64,000 bases of DNA from Sulfuritalea sp. (GCA_022842325.1 JALHPU010000021.1:1-64000); one strand, 5' to 3'; shown: positions 53,162-62,189, numbered from the stretch's first letter. Numbers and translations: made by a program. The notes: generated from the sequence alone by a model not told the origin.

Positions 53162-54882
53162 AACATGCTTCTCCGCATGTCGGCCAGCAGCTGCGCCAGA
53201 TAGACGTTGAAGCGCGTCGCCAGCGCGCCGTCGATCACGCGATGGTCGGCGGTCAGCGACAGCGGCAGGATCAGCCGCGGAGCAAAGGCCTTGCCGTCCC
53301 AGACCGGCTTCATCGCCGACTTGTTGACGCCGAGGATCGCCACTTCCGGCGCATTGACGATGGGCGCGAAGTAGGTACCGCCGATACCGCCGAGGCTGGA
53401 GATGGTGAAGCAGGCACCCTGCATGTCGGCCGGCTTCAGCTTGCCTTCACGGGCCTGTTTGGCCAGTTCGCCGCTTTCCTTCGCCAGTTCGAAGACGCCC
53501 TTGCTATCCGCGTTCTTGATCACCGGCACCATCAGGCCGTTCGGCGTGTCGGCGGCGAAGCCGATGTTGAAGTACTTCTTCAGCACCAGGTTGTCGCCGT
53601 CGATCGACGAGTTGAACTCGGGATACTTCTGCATCGCCTTGACACAGGCCTTGATCAGGAAGGCGAGCATGGTCAGCTTGGCGCCACCGGCCTTTTCATT
53701 CTCCTTGTTGACCTGGACGCGGAAGGCTTCGAGGTCGGTGATGTCGGCGTCCTCGTGGTAAGTGACGGCCGGGATCATGACCCAGTTGCGCGACAGGTTG
53801 GCGCCGGAAATCTTCTTGATGCGCGACAGCGGCTGCACGTCGATGGCGCCGAACTTGGAGAAGTCGATCTTCGGCCACGGCAGCAGGTCGAGCCCAACCC
53901 CCGAACCTGAAGCAGGCGCGGCAGCAGGTGCCGCCGCCGCGCTGACCACGCCCTTGACCCAGGCCTGGACGTCGCTCTGCATGATGCGTCCCTTGGGGCC
54001 GCTGCCCGGTACCTTGGCGATATCGACGCCCAGTTCGCGCGCAAAGCGGCGCACCGATGGGCTGGCATGGGCCGCCCGGCCGGATATCCGGTCCGCCGGC
54101 GTCGGCATGGCGACACGCGGCTGGGCGGAGATCAGGTCGGCATCGCCGGGCCGGAAGTCAGCCGCCGCACCACCCGTCGCTGGCACAGCAGCAGCTGCCA
54201 GCGCCGCTTGTGGTGCCGCGCTCGCCGCAGCCGGAGCAGCGGCCGGCGCCGCTGCAGCCACAACCGCCGTAGCGCCAGCGCCGTCCCCGGGGATACCGCT
54301 TTGCATAACTCTTACCAGCGCCAGTACCACGCCCTCGGCTACCTTGTCGCCGACCTTCACCCTCAGCTCGGTGACGACGCCCGAAACCGGCGAGGGAATA
54401 TCCATGGTCGCCTTGTCCGATTCCAGGGTCATCAGGGAGTCCTCGGCTTTCACCGTGTCGCCGACCTTGACCAGCAACTCGATGATCGGCACATCCTTGA
54501 AATCGCCGATGTCGGGCACCTTGACCTCGATCACGGTTGCCGCAGCGGCGGGCGCGGCAACTGGCGCGGCGGCGGCGGGCTGAGCACTCGGTGCCGCAGC
54601 GGGTGCGGCGGCGGCAGGCGCGGCGGCGACCTGCCCGGCAGCAGCGCTGTCGATCAGCGCGACGAGGCTGCCTTCAGCGACCTTGTCGCCGATTTTCAAC
54701 TTGAGTTCGGTGACCACGCCGGAAACCGGCGACGGTACGTCCATGGTCGCCTTGTCGGATTCCAGCGTCACCAGCGAATCCTCGGCCTTCACGGTGTCGC
54801 CTACCTTGACCAGCAGCTCGATCACCGGCACGTCCTTGAAGTCGCCGATGTCCGGGACTTTCACTTCGACTATGTTGGCCAT
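53158..54882 (-). CDS. aceF: Dihydrolipoamide acetyltransferase (E2) of pyruvate dehydrogenase
   Basis: Core of the pyruvate dehydrogenase complex; moves the acetyl group to CoA. It is 574 residues. Two nearly identical lipoyl domains (about 1-75 and 115-190) each carry SDKATMD; a subunit-binding domain (ASPSVRRFARELGVDI) lies near residue 275, and the catalytic domain ends with DHRVIDGALATRF. Ala/Pro linkers separate them. Residues about 189-206 (MQSGIPGDGAGATAVV) replace ordinary linker sequence and are encoded by a dispersed repeat copy. It lies three bases after aceE. Confidence 0.95.
   Translation of the reverse strand: MANIVEVKVPDIGDFKDVPVIELLVKVGDTVKAEDSLVTLESDKATMDVPSPVSGVVTELKLKIGDKVAEGSLVALIDSAAAGQVAAAPAAAAPAAAPSAQPAAAAPVAAPAAAATVIEVKVPDIGDFKDVPIIELLVKVGDTVKAEDSLMTLESDKATMDIPSPVSGVVTELRVKVGDKVAEGVVLALVRVMQSGIPGDGAGATAVVAAAAPAAAPAAASAAPQAALAAAAVPATGGAAADFRPGDADLISAQPRVAMPTPADRISGRAAHASPSVRRFARELGVDIAKVPGSGPKGRIMQSDVQAWVKGVVSAAAAPAAAPASGSGVGLDLLPWPKIDFSKFGAIDVQPLSRIKKISGANLSRNWVMIPAVTYHEDADITDLEAFRVQVNKENEKAGGAKLTMLAFLIKACVKAMQKYPEFNSSIDGDNLVLKKYFNIGFAADTPNGLMVPVIKNADSKGVFELAKESGELAKQAREGKLKPADMQGACFTISSLGGIGGTYFAPIVNAPEVAILGVNKSAMKPVWDGKAFAPRLILPLSLTADHRVIDGALATRFNVYLAQLLADMRRSML
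54263..54315 (-). repeat. Dispersed repeat copy in aceF linker
   Basis: Minus strand: AGTTAT, GCAAAGC, GGTATCCC, GGACGGCGCTGGCGCTACG in this order. The same blocks occur between genes at 20805-20867. It encodes the non-Ala/Pro segment of the linker after lipoyl domain 2. Confidence 0.6.
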
Positions 54883-54885
54883 GGC

Positions 54886-57558
54886 TTACACCTTCACCGG
54901 ATTGGGCTTGTTCGGATCGAGGCCGTATTTTTTGATCGCCTCGGCCACTTTCTCTTTCTTCATCTGGCCGTCTTCGACCAGCGCAGACAGCGCCGCGAGG
55001 GTGATCCAGTAGCGATCCACCTCGAAGAAGTGGCGCAGCTTCTCGCGCGTGTCCGAACGGCCGAAGCCGTCGGTACCGAGCACCGTGTAATGGCGCGGCA
55101 CCAGCGAACGGATCTGCTCGGCGAAGACGCGGATGTAGTCGGTCGCCGCGATCACCGGCCCGCGTGTTTCGGCAAGGCAGGCGGAAACATGCGGCACACG
55201 CGGCTTTTCGGTCGGATGCAGCAGATTCCAGCGCGCGCAGTCGTTGCCGTCGCGCGCCAGTTCGTTGAAGCTGGGACAGGACCAGAGATCGGCCTCCACG
55301 CCCCAGTCCTTCTTCAGCAAGTCGGCGGCGGCAATCGCCTCCATGAAGATGGTGCCGGAGCCGAGCAGCTGCACGCGCGCCCCGTTACTGGCAGCGCCCT
55401 TCCTGAACTGGTACATGCCCTTGAGGATGTCCGGTGCCGCGCCTTCCGCCATTGCCGGATGCTCGTAGTTCTCGTTCATCACCGTCAGGTAATAGAAGAC
55501 ATCTTCCTGCTCGGTGACCATGCGGCGCAGGCCGTCCTGCACGATCACGGCAACCTCGTAGGCGAAGGTCGGGTCGTAGGAAATGCAGTTCGGCACGGTG
55601 CCGGCCAGCACTTGCGAATGACCATCCTCATGCTGCAGGCCCTCGCCGTTGAGCGTGGTGCGCCCGGCGGTGCCGCCGACCAGGAAGCCACGCGCGCGCT
55701 GGTCGCCCGCGGCCCAGACCAGGTCCATGGTGCGCTGCATGCCGAACATCGAATAGCAGACATAGACCGGGATCATCTGCACGCCGTGCGTCGAGTAGCT
55801 GGTGCCGGCGGCGATCCAGTCGGCCATGGCGCCGGCCTCGTTGATGCCTTCCTGCAGGATCTGGCCGTTCTTGGTTTCCTTGTAGAACATCATCTGGTCG
55901 GCATCCTGCGGCACGTAGTTCTGGCCGTCCTGGTTCCAGATGCCGATCTGGCGGAACAGGCCTTCCATGCCGAAGGTGCGCGATTCGTCGACCACGATCG
56001 GCACCACGCGCTTGCCGATGACCTTGTCCTTGAGCATGACGTTGAGGCCGCGCACGAAGGACATCGTGGTGGAGAATTCGCGCCCCTCGCCGCCGGCCTT
56101 GAGCAGGGCGTCGAAGGCGGACAGCGGCGGCACTGGCAGCGACTCGGCCTTGCGTCGGCGCGCGGGCGAATAGCCGCCCAGCGCCATGCGCCGCTCGCGC
56201 ATGTAATTGAGTTCCTTGGAGCCTTCGGGGAAGGTCAGGTAGGGCAGCTTTTCCAGCTCCTCGTCCTTGACCGGCAGCTTGAAGCGGTCGCGGAAGGCCT
56301 TGACCGAGGTGGTGCCCATCTTTTTCTGCTGGTGGGTGATGTTCATCGCCTCGCCTGCCTCGCCCATGCCATAACCCTTGATGGTCTTGGCCAGGATCAC
56401 CGTCGGCTGTCCGCTGTGCGCCACTGCCGCTGCGTAGGCCGCATAGACCTTGTGCGGGTCGTGGCCGCCGCGGTTCAGGCGCCAGATGTCGTCATCGGAC
56501 CAGGTCGACACGAGCTTCGCCAGCTCCGGGTACTTGCCGAAGAAGTGCTGGCGCACATAGGCGCCGTCGCGCGCCTTGAAGGTCTGGTAATCGCCGTCGA
56601 CGCACTCCATCATGCGCTGGCGCAACAGGCCGGTCTTGTCCTGCGCCAGCAGCGGATCCCAGTAGCTGCCCCAGATCACCTTGATCACGTTCCAGCCGGC
56701 ACCGCGGAAATCGGACTCGAGTTCCTGGATGATCTTGCCGTTGCCGCGCACCGGGCCGTCAAGGCGCTGCAGGTTGCAATTGATCACGAAGATCAGGTTG
56801 TCGAGACGCTCGCGCCCGGCCATGCCGATGGCGCCCATCGACTCCGGTTCGTCCATCTCGCCGTCGCCCATGAAGGCCCACACCTTGCGGTTGTCGGTGG
56901 GAATCATTTCGCGGTGCTGCATGTACTTCATGAAGCGCGCCTGGTAGATCGCCTGCAGCGGACCGAGGCCCATCGATACTGTCGGGAACTGCCAGAAGTC
57001 CGGCATCAGCCAGGGGTGGGGATAGGAGGACAGGCCCTTGCCGTCGACCTCGCGGCGGAAATTGTCCATCTGCTCCTCGGTCAGACGGCCGAGCATGAAG
57101 GCGCGCGCATAGGTGCCCGGCGCCGAATGGCCCTGCGACAGCACCAGATCGCCGCCGTGCGTGTCGGACGGTGCGTGCCAGAAGTGGTTGAAGCCAATGT
57201 CATAGAGCGTAGCCGCCGAGGCATAGCTGGCGATGTGGCCGCCAAGGCCGGAATCGTCCTTGTTGGCGCGCAGCACCATGACCAGCGCGTTCCAGCGCGC
57301 GTAGTCACGGATCTTCTGTTCCATCTCGTAGTCGCCGGGCGTGACCGGCTGCTGGTCGGCGGGAATGGTGTTGGTGTATTCGGTGTTGGCGCTGTAGGGC
57401 ATGTTGATGCCGGTCTGGTGACCCAGCGCAATCAATTGTTCGAGCAGGAAATGCGCTCGCTCGGGGCCTTCCTGCGCGATCACGGCTTCCAGCGCGTCAA
57501 GCCATTCACGGGTTTCCTGCGGATCGGCGTCGGAAGACGCGAGTTGGGGCGCAGCCAT
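54886..57558 (-). CDS. aceE: Pyruvate dehydrogenase E1, homodimeric AceE
   Basis: Thiamine-dependent decarboxylase of the complex. ATG 57558 follows GAGGAGAAG and gives 890 residues. The TPP motif starts GDGEMDEPESMGAIGMAG and ends with NCN; SYPHPWLMPDFWQFPT and SQGHSAPGTYAR line the active site. It is the first gene of aceE-aceF-BPH-lpdA. The leader before it (to about 57820) contains tandem 73-base repeats. Confidence 0.96.
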   Translation of the reverse strand: MAAPQLASSDADPQETREWLDALEAVIAQEGPERAHFLLEQLIALGHQTGINMPYSANTEYTNTIPADQQPVTPGDYEMEQKIRDYARWNALVMVLRANKDDSGLGGHIASYASAATLYDIGFNHFWHAPSDTHGGDLVLSQGHSAPGTYARAFMLGRLTEEQMDNFRREVDGKGLSSYPHPWLMPDFWQFPTVSMGLGPLQAIYQARFMKYMQHREMIPTDNRKVWAFMGDGEMDEPESMGAIGMAGRERLDNLIFVINCNLQRLDGPVRGNGKIIQELESDFRGAGWNVIKVIWGSYWDPLLAQDKTGLLRQRMMECVDGDYQTFKARDGAYVRQHFFGKYPELAKLVSTWSDDDIWRLNRGGHDPHKVYAAYAAAVAHSGQPTVILAKTIKGYGMGEAGEAMNITHQQKKMGTTSVKAFRDRFKLPVKDEELEKLPYLTFPEGSKELNYMRERRMALGGYSPARRRKAESLPVPPLSAFDALLKAGGEGREFSTTMSFVRGLNVMLKDKVIGKRVVPIVVDESRTFGMEGLFRQIGIWNQDGQNYVPQDADQMMFYKETKNGQILQEGINEAGAMADWIAAGTSYSTHGVQMIPVYVCYSMFGMQRTMDLVWAAGDQRARGFLVGGTAGRTTLNGEGLQHEDGHSQVLAGTVPNCISYDPTFAYEVAVIVQDGLRRMVTEQEDVFYYLTVMNENYEHPAMAEGAAPDILKGMYQFRKGAASNGARVQLLGSGTIFMEAIAAADLLKKDWGVEADLWSCPSFNELARDGNDCARWNLLHPTEKPRVPHVSACLAETRGPVIAATDYIRVFAEQIRSLVPRHYTVLGTDGFGRSDTREKLRHFFEVDRYWITLAALSALVEDGQMKKEKVAEAIKKYGLDPNKPNPVKV

Positions 57559-57619
57559 GACTTCTCCTCGTACTGACATTATTGGAGTCCGCCGCACGTC
57601 GTCGCTGCGGACTATCTCG

Positions 57620-57774
57620 CTTCGTTTTGGTTACAGCCGCTTCACTTAACGCCGATCTAACTGGCGTTAGCCTGCACTGAAACTCCGCCTTGCTTCGTTT
57701 TAGTTACGGCCGCTTCGCTTAACGCCGATCTAACTGGCGTTAGCCTGCACTGAAACTCCGCCTTGCTTCGTTTT
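57620..57774. repeat. Tandem 73-bp direct repeats in the aceE leader
   Basis: Two full copies (57620-57692 and 57693-57765) and the first nine bases of a third (57766-57774). The copies differ at only three positions. Each holds the inverted repeat TAACGCC-N9-GGCGTTA. The 73-base period equals seven DNA turns. Confidence 0.9.
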
Positions 57775-57826
57775 GTTTTCGCAGCATAGACCTAGTTTAT
57801 GAAACGACACGCTGCGAGTGTTTCGC

Positions 57827-57855
57827 ATTGTAAGATAGCGCTTCACAATACGCAA
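57827..57855 (-). promoter_or_regulatory. Putative sigma-70 promoter of aceE
   Basis: Minus strand TTGCGT, 17 bases, TACAAT (-10 with five of six matches). This would give a leader of about 260 bases containing the tandem repeats. Confidence 0.45.
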
Positions 57856-57873
57856 TATGTGGATTTCCACAGT

Positions 57874-57927
57874 AAAAAGCCAAAGGCCGGCAGCAGGGAT
57901 GAATCCTCCCCTGCTGCCGGCCTTTGG
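57874..57927 (-). terminator. Intrinsic terminator of the bioB-bioC unit
   Basis: A perfect 19-bp stem (57880-57898 with 57909-57927), 10-base loop and five T residues on the minus strand. It stops transcription from bioC and the small basic gene before the aceE promoter. Confidence 0.85.
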
Positions 57928-57938
57928 ACTGCAACAAA

Positions 57939-58100
57939 TCAGGCTTCGTCAGTGCGGCGTCGCAATGCGGCTTTCTGCCGGGCGCGGCTGGCGCGCTTGT
58001 CCTGGCGCTGGTGGGCGCCGCCCTTTTGCAGCAGCGGCGCCAGTGCCAGCGGATTGCGTGGTTTGATCGGCCGCCGCGGCCTTGTTTTCGCGCGCTTCAT
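57939..58100 (-). CDS. 53-residue very basic protein after bioC
   Basis: MKRAKTRPRRPIKPRNPLAL begins a 53-residue protein with about 17 Arg/Lys and a C-terminal basic helix (RQDKRASRARQKAALRRR). ATG 58100 overlaps the bioC stop as ATGA, and a strong terminator follows 12 bases after the stop codon, so it is bounded like a true gene. It is probably a nucleic-acid or ribosome binder by charge (inference). I believe similar small basic proteins exist in betaproteobacteria but cannot name a family. There are no cysteines or membrane segments. Confidence 0.65.
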   Translation of the reverse strand: MKRAKTRPRRPIKPRNPLALAPLLQKGGAHQRQDKRASRARQKAALRRRTDEA

Positions 58101-58915
58101 CGCGAACGAAACTTGACCACCGCACGCCCGTCGGCAATCTGCCGCGGCTCGGGTTTCCAGGCGTGGCCATAGACGATTTCGAAGCTTGCCGGCAGGCGCC
58201 GCTCGGCATCCCGCGGCCAGGCGCGCAACAGCCGGCGCCAGTCGCGCCAGCCCTGCCGGCCCAGCAGCGCGTCGCGCACGCCCAGATGGCGCTGGTCGGC
58301 AAGGAAGGCACGCGGCGCGGCGTAGCTCAGGGTGATCATTTCCATGTCCATCACCGGATCGCCGAAACCAGCGGCGACCAGCATGTCGCCCAGATCGTGC
58401 ATGTCAAGGAAGCGCTTCACCGTATCGCCGGCGCCGACTCCTTGGGCTGCGGCACGCAACTGCTTCAGCGTATCGGGACCGAGCGTGGCAAAGCAGAGCA
58501 GGCCGCCAACTTCAAGCACGCGGTGCAGTTCCTTCAGCGCCGGCAGCGGGTCGTCGAGCCAGTGCAGCATCAGGTTGGACCAGACCAGGCCCAGGGAATT
58601 GGCCGCCAGCGGCAAGGCGCGGACGTCGGCATTGACCGGGCGCGGGCCGCGTCCGATCATCCGCTGCAGGCGCGGCGTGCGGCTGCGCACGGCGTGCAGC
58701 ATGGGCAAGGCGTAATCGAGGGCCAGCGGCAGCGACTTGGTGTAGCGCTGTTGCAGCGCGCGGATGCCGTCGCCCGTGGCGCAGCCGATGTCTGCGATGC
58801 GCTGGGGAGCGATCTTTACCAGATCCAGCCGCGCCGCCATGCGAGCGCCCACTTCGCGGGCGAGGACCGCGGCCAAGTCGTAGGTGTCCGCAGCCCCGGC
58901 GAAGTCGCTGCGCAC
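58097..58915 (-). CDS. bioC: Malonyl-ACP O-methyltransferase BioC
   Basis: Methylates malonyl-ACP so that fatty acid synthesis can build the pimeloyl part of biotin. It is 272 residues from GTG 58915. The SAM site is IADIGCATGDGIRAL; LVWSNLMLHWLDDP and CFATLGPDTLKQLR are BioC hallmarks. It starts six bases after bioB. A BioC-typical loop (GVGAGDTVKR) at 58421-58446 contains the dispersed repeat core. Confidence 0.92.
   Translation of the reverse strand: MRSDFAGAADTYDLAAVLAREVGARMAARLDLVKIAPQRIADIGCATGDGIRALQQRYTKSLPLALDYALPMLHAVRSRTPRLQRMIGRGPRPVNADVRALPLAANSLGLVWSNLMLHWLDDPLPALKELHRVLEVGGLLCFATLGPDTLKQLRAAAQGVGAGDTVKRFLDMHDLGDMLVAAGFGDPVMDMEMITLSYAAPRAFLADQRHLGVRDALLGRQGWRDWRRLLRAWPRDAERRLPASFEIVYGHAWKPEPRQIADGRAVVKFRSR
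58421..58446 (-). repeat. Dispersed repeat core in bioC
   Basis: Minus strand GGAGTCGGCGCCGGCGATACGG. It keeps the core with two changes and lies in a surface-loop coding position. Confidence 0.4.
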
Positions 58916-58921
58916 GACGTA

Positions 58922-59899
58922 TTAAGCGGCGTTGAGCCCCAGCCGCGCAAACAAGGCTTCGTCGCGATCGGCCTCGGGGTTGCCAGCCGTCAGCAGCTTG
59001 TCGCCGTAGAAAATGGAATTGGCGCCGGCGAGGAAGCACAGCGCCTGCAGTTCGTCACTCATTTCCTGGCGTCCGGCCGACAGCCTGACCATCGAGCCGG
59101 GCATCGTGATGCGCGCCACGGCGATGGTGCGGACGAACTCGAAGGGATCGAGCGGCGGCGCGTTTTCCAGCGGAGTGCCGGGCATCGGTACCAGCTCGTT
59201 GATTGGAACCGATTCGGGCGGCGGGTTCATGTTGGCCAGTTCGACCAGCAGCGAGGCGCGCTGGCGGCGCGTCTCGCCCATGCCGACGATGCCGCCGCAG
59301 CAGACCTTGATCCCGGCCTCGCGCACCTTGTCGATGGTGTCGAAACGCTCGCTCTGGGCGTGGGTTTTGATGACCTGGTTGTAGAACTCCGGCGCGGTAT
59401 CGAGGTTGTGGTTGTAATAGTCGAGGCCGGCGGATTTGAGGCGTTCGGCCTGGCCATCCTTGAGCATGCCCAGCGTGACGCAGGTTTCGAGGCCGAGCGC
59501 CTTGACCGCACCGATCATGTCGGTGACGCGATCCAGATCCTTGTCCTTCGGTCCGCGCCAGGCGGCGCCCATGCAGAAGCGCGTGGCGCCCTTGTCCTTG
59601 GCGGCCTGCGCGGCGGCAACGACTTGTTCGGTTTCCAGCAGGGCCTCGCGCTGCGCCTCGCCGTGATGCGCCGACTGCGAGCAATAGCCGCAATCTTCCG
59701 AGCAACCGCCGGTCTTGATCGACAGCAGGGTCGAAAGCTGCACGCCATTGGCGTCATGGTGCTCGCGGTGCACCTGCTGGGCACGGAACAGCAGATCATT
59801 GAAGGGCAGTTCGAACAGGGCAACCAGGGCCTCGATGGTCCAGCGCGGCGCGGGAACGAAGGCGGGGGAAGTGGTTTGGGCAGTGGCTGTGGCAGTCAT
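58922..59899 (-). CDS. bioB: Biotin synthase BioB
   Basis: Radical SAM enzyme that inserts sulfur in dethiobiotin. ATG 59899 gives 325 residues. CSEDCGYC binds the SAM-ligating 4Fe-4S cluster; the 2Fe-2S ligands are supplied by Cys in [10 protein letters not shown] and in [12 protein letters not shown], with the conserved Arg in the C-terminal [11 protein letters not shown]. It leads bioB-bioC and the small basic gene. It is divergent from comF across 56 bases. Confidence 0.96.
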   Translation of the reverse strand: MTATATAQTTSPAFVPAPRWTIEALVALFELPFNDLLFRAQQVHREHHDANGVQLSTLLSIKTGGCSEDCGYCSQSAHHGEAQREALLETEQVVAAAQAAKDKGATRFCMGAAWRGPKDKDLDRVTDMIGAVKALGLETCVTLGMLKDGQAERLKSAGLDYYNHNLDTAPEFYNQVIKTHAQSERFDTIDKVREAGIKVCCGGIVGMGETRRQRASLLVELANMNPPPESVPINELVPMPGTPLENAPPLDPFEFVRTIAVARITMPGSMVRLSAGRQEMSDELQALCFLAGANSIFYGDKLLTAGNPEADRDEALFARLGLNAA

Positions 59900-59955
59900 C
59901 GCAGCGGACTCGCTAGAATGCGGGAAGGCGCGAATCTTGGTGGAAGGAGCCCGGC

Positions 59956-60663
59956 TTGTCAATTGCAGCGGATCTGAAGAAGGCCTTGCAGCGTGCCGCC
60001 ACGACCCTGTTGCCGCAGCACTGCTTCCTTTGCGCCGATGCGAGCGGCGACCGCCTGCTGTGTCCCGCCTGCTTCGCCGGCCTGCCACGCCTGAGCGCCG
60101 AGCACTGCCCCGTCTGCGCATTGCCGACCCCGGGCGCGAACCGCTGCGGCGCCTGCCTCAAACAGGCGCCGCATTTCGATGCGACCCTGGCTGTGTTCCG
60201 CTACGAGTTTCCGCTCGACCGCCTGATCCAGTCGCTGAAGTACGCTCACCGTCTCGCCAGCGCCGACTTTCTCGGCCGCGCACTGGCAAGGCCACCGACT
60301 CCCTTCCGCCCCGACCTGATCCTGCCGGTGCCGCTGGCGCCGGCCCGACTCGCGGAGCGCGGCTTCAATCAGGCGCTGGAAATCGCCCGCCCGCTATCCC
60401 GCGCGCTCGGCGCACCGCTCGAGATCCGCCACGTCCGCCGCCGCCGGGACACCGCGCCGCAAGCCAGCCTGCCGTGGAAGGAACGCAGGCAGAACATCCG
60501 TCATGCCTTCGAATGCGAAATCGACCTGACGGGCAAAACGGTGCTGGTGGTCGACGACGTGATGACCACCGGCACCACGCTCGACGAACTGGCGCGGGTA
60601 CTCAAGGCACACGGCGCACTCCGCGTCGAGAACCGGGTACTGGCGCGGACGCTGAAGGACTGA
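59956..60663 (+). CDS. comF: ComF/GntX-family phosphoribosyltransferase-like protein
   Basis: Competence-type protein (ComFC) used in DNA uptake and recombination in other bacteria. It starts at TTG 59956 behind AAGGAG seven bases upstream, a clear case for a non-ATG start, and has 235 residues. Four Cys pairs (CFLC, CPAC, CPVC, CGAC) form an N-terminal zinc domain; the C-terminal PRPP loop is [17 protein letters not shown]. It is monocistronic and divergent from bioB. Confidence 0.88.
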   Translation: MSIAADLKKALQRAATTLLPQHCFLCADASGDRLLCPACFAGLPRLSAEHCPVCALPTPGANRCGACLKQAPHFDATLAVFRYEFPLDRLIQSLKYAHRLASADFLGRALARPPTPFRPDLILPVPLAPARLAERGFNQALEIARPLSRALGAPLEIRHVRRRRDTAPQASLPWKERRQNIRHAFECEIDLTGKTVLVVDDVMTTGTTLDELARVLKAHGALRVENRVLARTLKD

Positions 60664-60703
60664 GATCTGGGTCGCTTGCAGCGCGGCAGGGCCGAGCGGG
60701 ACC

Positions 60704-61330
60704 TTATTTCATCCCGGGCGGCCGGGTATCGACGAACTTCTTCTTGTCCGCCCAGCTTTCGTAGGCCCAGGCGTCTTTTTCGAAATCGTAGGCGTAGGTA
60801 TCAAAGATAGTGAAGGTCGCCACATAGGCCAGTTTCGCACTGCCCGCATTGCAGGCGTAGACGTAGTTCTCTCCCAACTTTTCGACCAGCACCGCGCGCT
60901 TGAACCCCAGGTTCTCGAGGTATTGCGGGCAACGTCCATAGCTTGCCGTATGGGCATCGATCGCCTTGACGATTTCGTTCGCGTCACGTCGCGTGGTCTG
61001 GTGCCACACCCAATGGATGCCAGCCAGCAGCGCTAGCGCGACCAGCCAAACCGTGACGCAGATCAACTGCCCGAGGCGGGCGTAGGGACGGCGCACGATC
61101 ACCCATGCGCTCCAGGTCAGCCAGACCATCAGCGGCAAGCCGCCAAGTAACAGCAGGAAGCCTGCATGTCGCTGCCCGACGGTCAGCACCGCAATGACGG
61201 CCATGATCGTGGCCGAATAGATCTTTCGCTTGGCCTCCCGCGACAGATGGAAACGAACATCTTCGGTCACGGTGAAGCGTGTTCCATCGATGGCCTCGGC
61301 GCCGCAAATGCAGCCGAGGACCCCAGGCAA
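60704..61330 (-). CDS. Membrane protein of unknown function
   Basis: A 208-residue protein with three hydrophobic segments (around IYSATIMAVIAVLTV, GFLLLLGGLPLMVWLTWSAW and LICVTVWLVALALLAG), then a soluble C-terminal domain of about 95 residues with two cysteines (GRCPQYL and YVYACNAG). The start is uncertain: TTG 61330 is the longest and GTG about 20 codons later is possible. The family is not recognised. It lies alone, after the pilin terminator. Confidence 0.6.
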   Translation of the reverse strand: MPGVLGCICGAEAIDGTRFTVTEDVRFHLSREAKRKIYSATIMAVIAVLTVGQRHAGFLLLLGGLPLMVWLTWSAWVIVRRPYARLGQLICVTVWLVALALLAGIHWVWHQTTRRDANEIVKAIDAHTASYGRCPQYLENLGFKRAVLVEKLGENYVYACNAGSAKLAYVATFTIFDTYAYDFEKDAWAYESWADKKKFVDTRPPGMK

Positions 61331-61336
61331 CAGGTT

Positions 61337-61363
61337 TCAGGAGTCGGCGCTGGCAATGCGGCG
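61337..61363 (+). repeat. Dispersed repeat core between genes
   Basis: Plus strand GGAGTCGGCGCTGGCAATGCGG, at the boundary of the gap between the pilin terminator and the unknown membrane-protein gene. Confidence 0.45.
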
Positions 61364-61397
61364 AGTATGCTCATTGGCAGCAGTATGGCATTAGTAG

Positions 61398-61436
61398 AAA
61401 AACGGCAGGCGGTGCAATTTCGCGCCGCCTGCCGTT
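61398..61436 (-). terminator. Intrinsic terminator after the pilin-like gene
   Basis: A 12-bp stem (61401-61412 with 61425-61436), 12-base loop and a run of T residues on the minus strand. Confidence 0.75.
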
Positions 61437-61490
61437 CGTTTCATCGATTCGCCAACATTAGATGCACCGCCGGCAAAAAACAGCCATGCA

Positions 61491-62189
61491 TCAACCGATC
61501 CTCATACACAGAGTCCACGTAGTGACCGTGACGGTTTCGTTATATGCAAGGTCCGCCGGCACGCCCGCCACCGGAGCCAGGTTGGCAGCACCTGTAGCGC
61601 CACGCACGTTGCCTCTGCTGTTGCCGACGTTGTCGGCCGCCATCGGCCCGTCGATCGTGGCATCAACGGCGGCCGCCTGCTTGGTGGTCAGATTCGACGC
61701 GCAGACAAAAGTCCCGGGTAGCCCATATACGGTAGGCGCGCCAACCGCCACACCAATTGACCCGTTCAGGGAGTGCTTCGGCAGCGCAGCGACCAGAACA
61801 TCCGTGACGTTGCCGGAAAGAAAGCCGGACGCGCGCAACGATTGCCAGAATGCCTGGTTCTCGCCAGCCGCATTGGTGAATGTGGCAGCAACCGGAGCGA
61901 GGAGGATTCCGTTGGCGTTGCCGCCCACGGTGGTGGCCCAGCCGCGTGCGGTATAGGTGGCGGGCAATTCATCGCCCGGCACTGTCTTGTAACGATCGAC
62001 GTAGCCGTTATAGGCGGCCTGAACCGCCTTCATGTCGCTGACGACGGACTTGACTTTGGTGTTCTCTATCATTTCCTGGCCCTGCAAGACGCCGACCAGC
62101 AGCAGGCCGATGATGACCAGCACGATGGCGATTTCTACCAGGGTGAAGCCCGACTGGCGGCTTGCGATTCGATTTCTGAGATTATTCAT
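61491..62189 (-). CDS. Type IV pilin/pseudopilin-like protein
   Basis: A 232-residue prepilin. After a short basic leader the peptidase site is SG|FTLVEIAIVLVIIGLLL, with Glu5 of the mature protein. The rest is a globular domain rich in Gly, Ala, Asn and Thr, with two cysteines late (VCASN and LCMRIG) that could form the C-terminal disulfide loop of pilins. AGGAAG precedes ATG 62189. It is a single-gene unit with its own terminator and has no pilus-assembly neighbours. Exact role (major, minor or competence pilin) cannot be told. Confidence 0.85.
   Translation of the reverse strand: MNNLRNRIASRQSGFTLVEIAIVLVIIGLLLVGVLQGQEMIENTKVKSVVSDMKAVQAAYNGYVDRYKTVPGDELPATYTARGWATTVGGNANGILLAPVAATFTNAAGENQAFWQSLRASGFLSGNVTDVLVAALPKHSLNGSIGVAVGAPTVYGLPGTFVCASNLTTKQAAAVDATIDGPMAADNVGNSRGNVRGATGAANLAPVAGVPADLAYNETVTVTTWTLCMRIG

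Larger units (their letters stand above)
57559..57938. other. 380-base non-coding region: aceE leader, promoter and bio terminator
   Basis: No credible gene is seen on either strand. From left to right it holds the aceE ribosome site, tandem 73-base repeats (57620-57774), a putative aceE promoter (57827-57855), the 14-base palindrome TGTGGA-TT-TCCACA (57858-57871) and the terminator of the bioB-bioC unit (57874-57927). Confidence 0.6.

Noticed and set aside
54067-57576. A 1169-codon open frame on the plus strand opposite aceE and aceF
   Set aside because: It is the antisense shadow of two well-supported genes in GC-rich DNA; composition is rich in His, Arg and Val without domain motifs.
57620-57774. 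Integron-type attC array
   Set aside because: GCTTAAC resembles one attC end, but the partner GTTAGCC breaks the GTTRRRY rule, spacing is wrong, and no gene cassettes or integrase are present.
57858-57871. DnaA boxes or replication origin at TGTGGATTTCCACA
   Set aside because: Both halves differ from TTATCCACA at two bases, only one pair is present, and no dnaA, dnaN or AT-rich unwinding region is nearby.
57799-58116. Plus-strand 105-codon open frame
   Set aside because: It crosses a terminator hairpin and lies antisense to the better supported 53-residue basic gene; no ribosome site.
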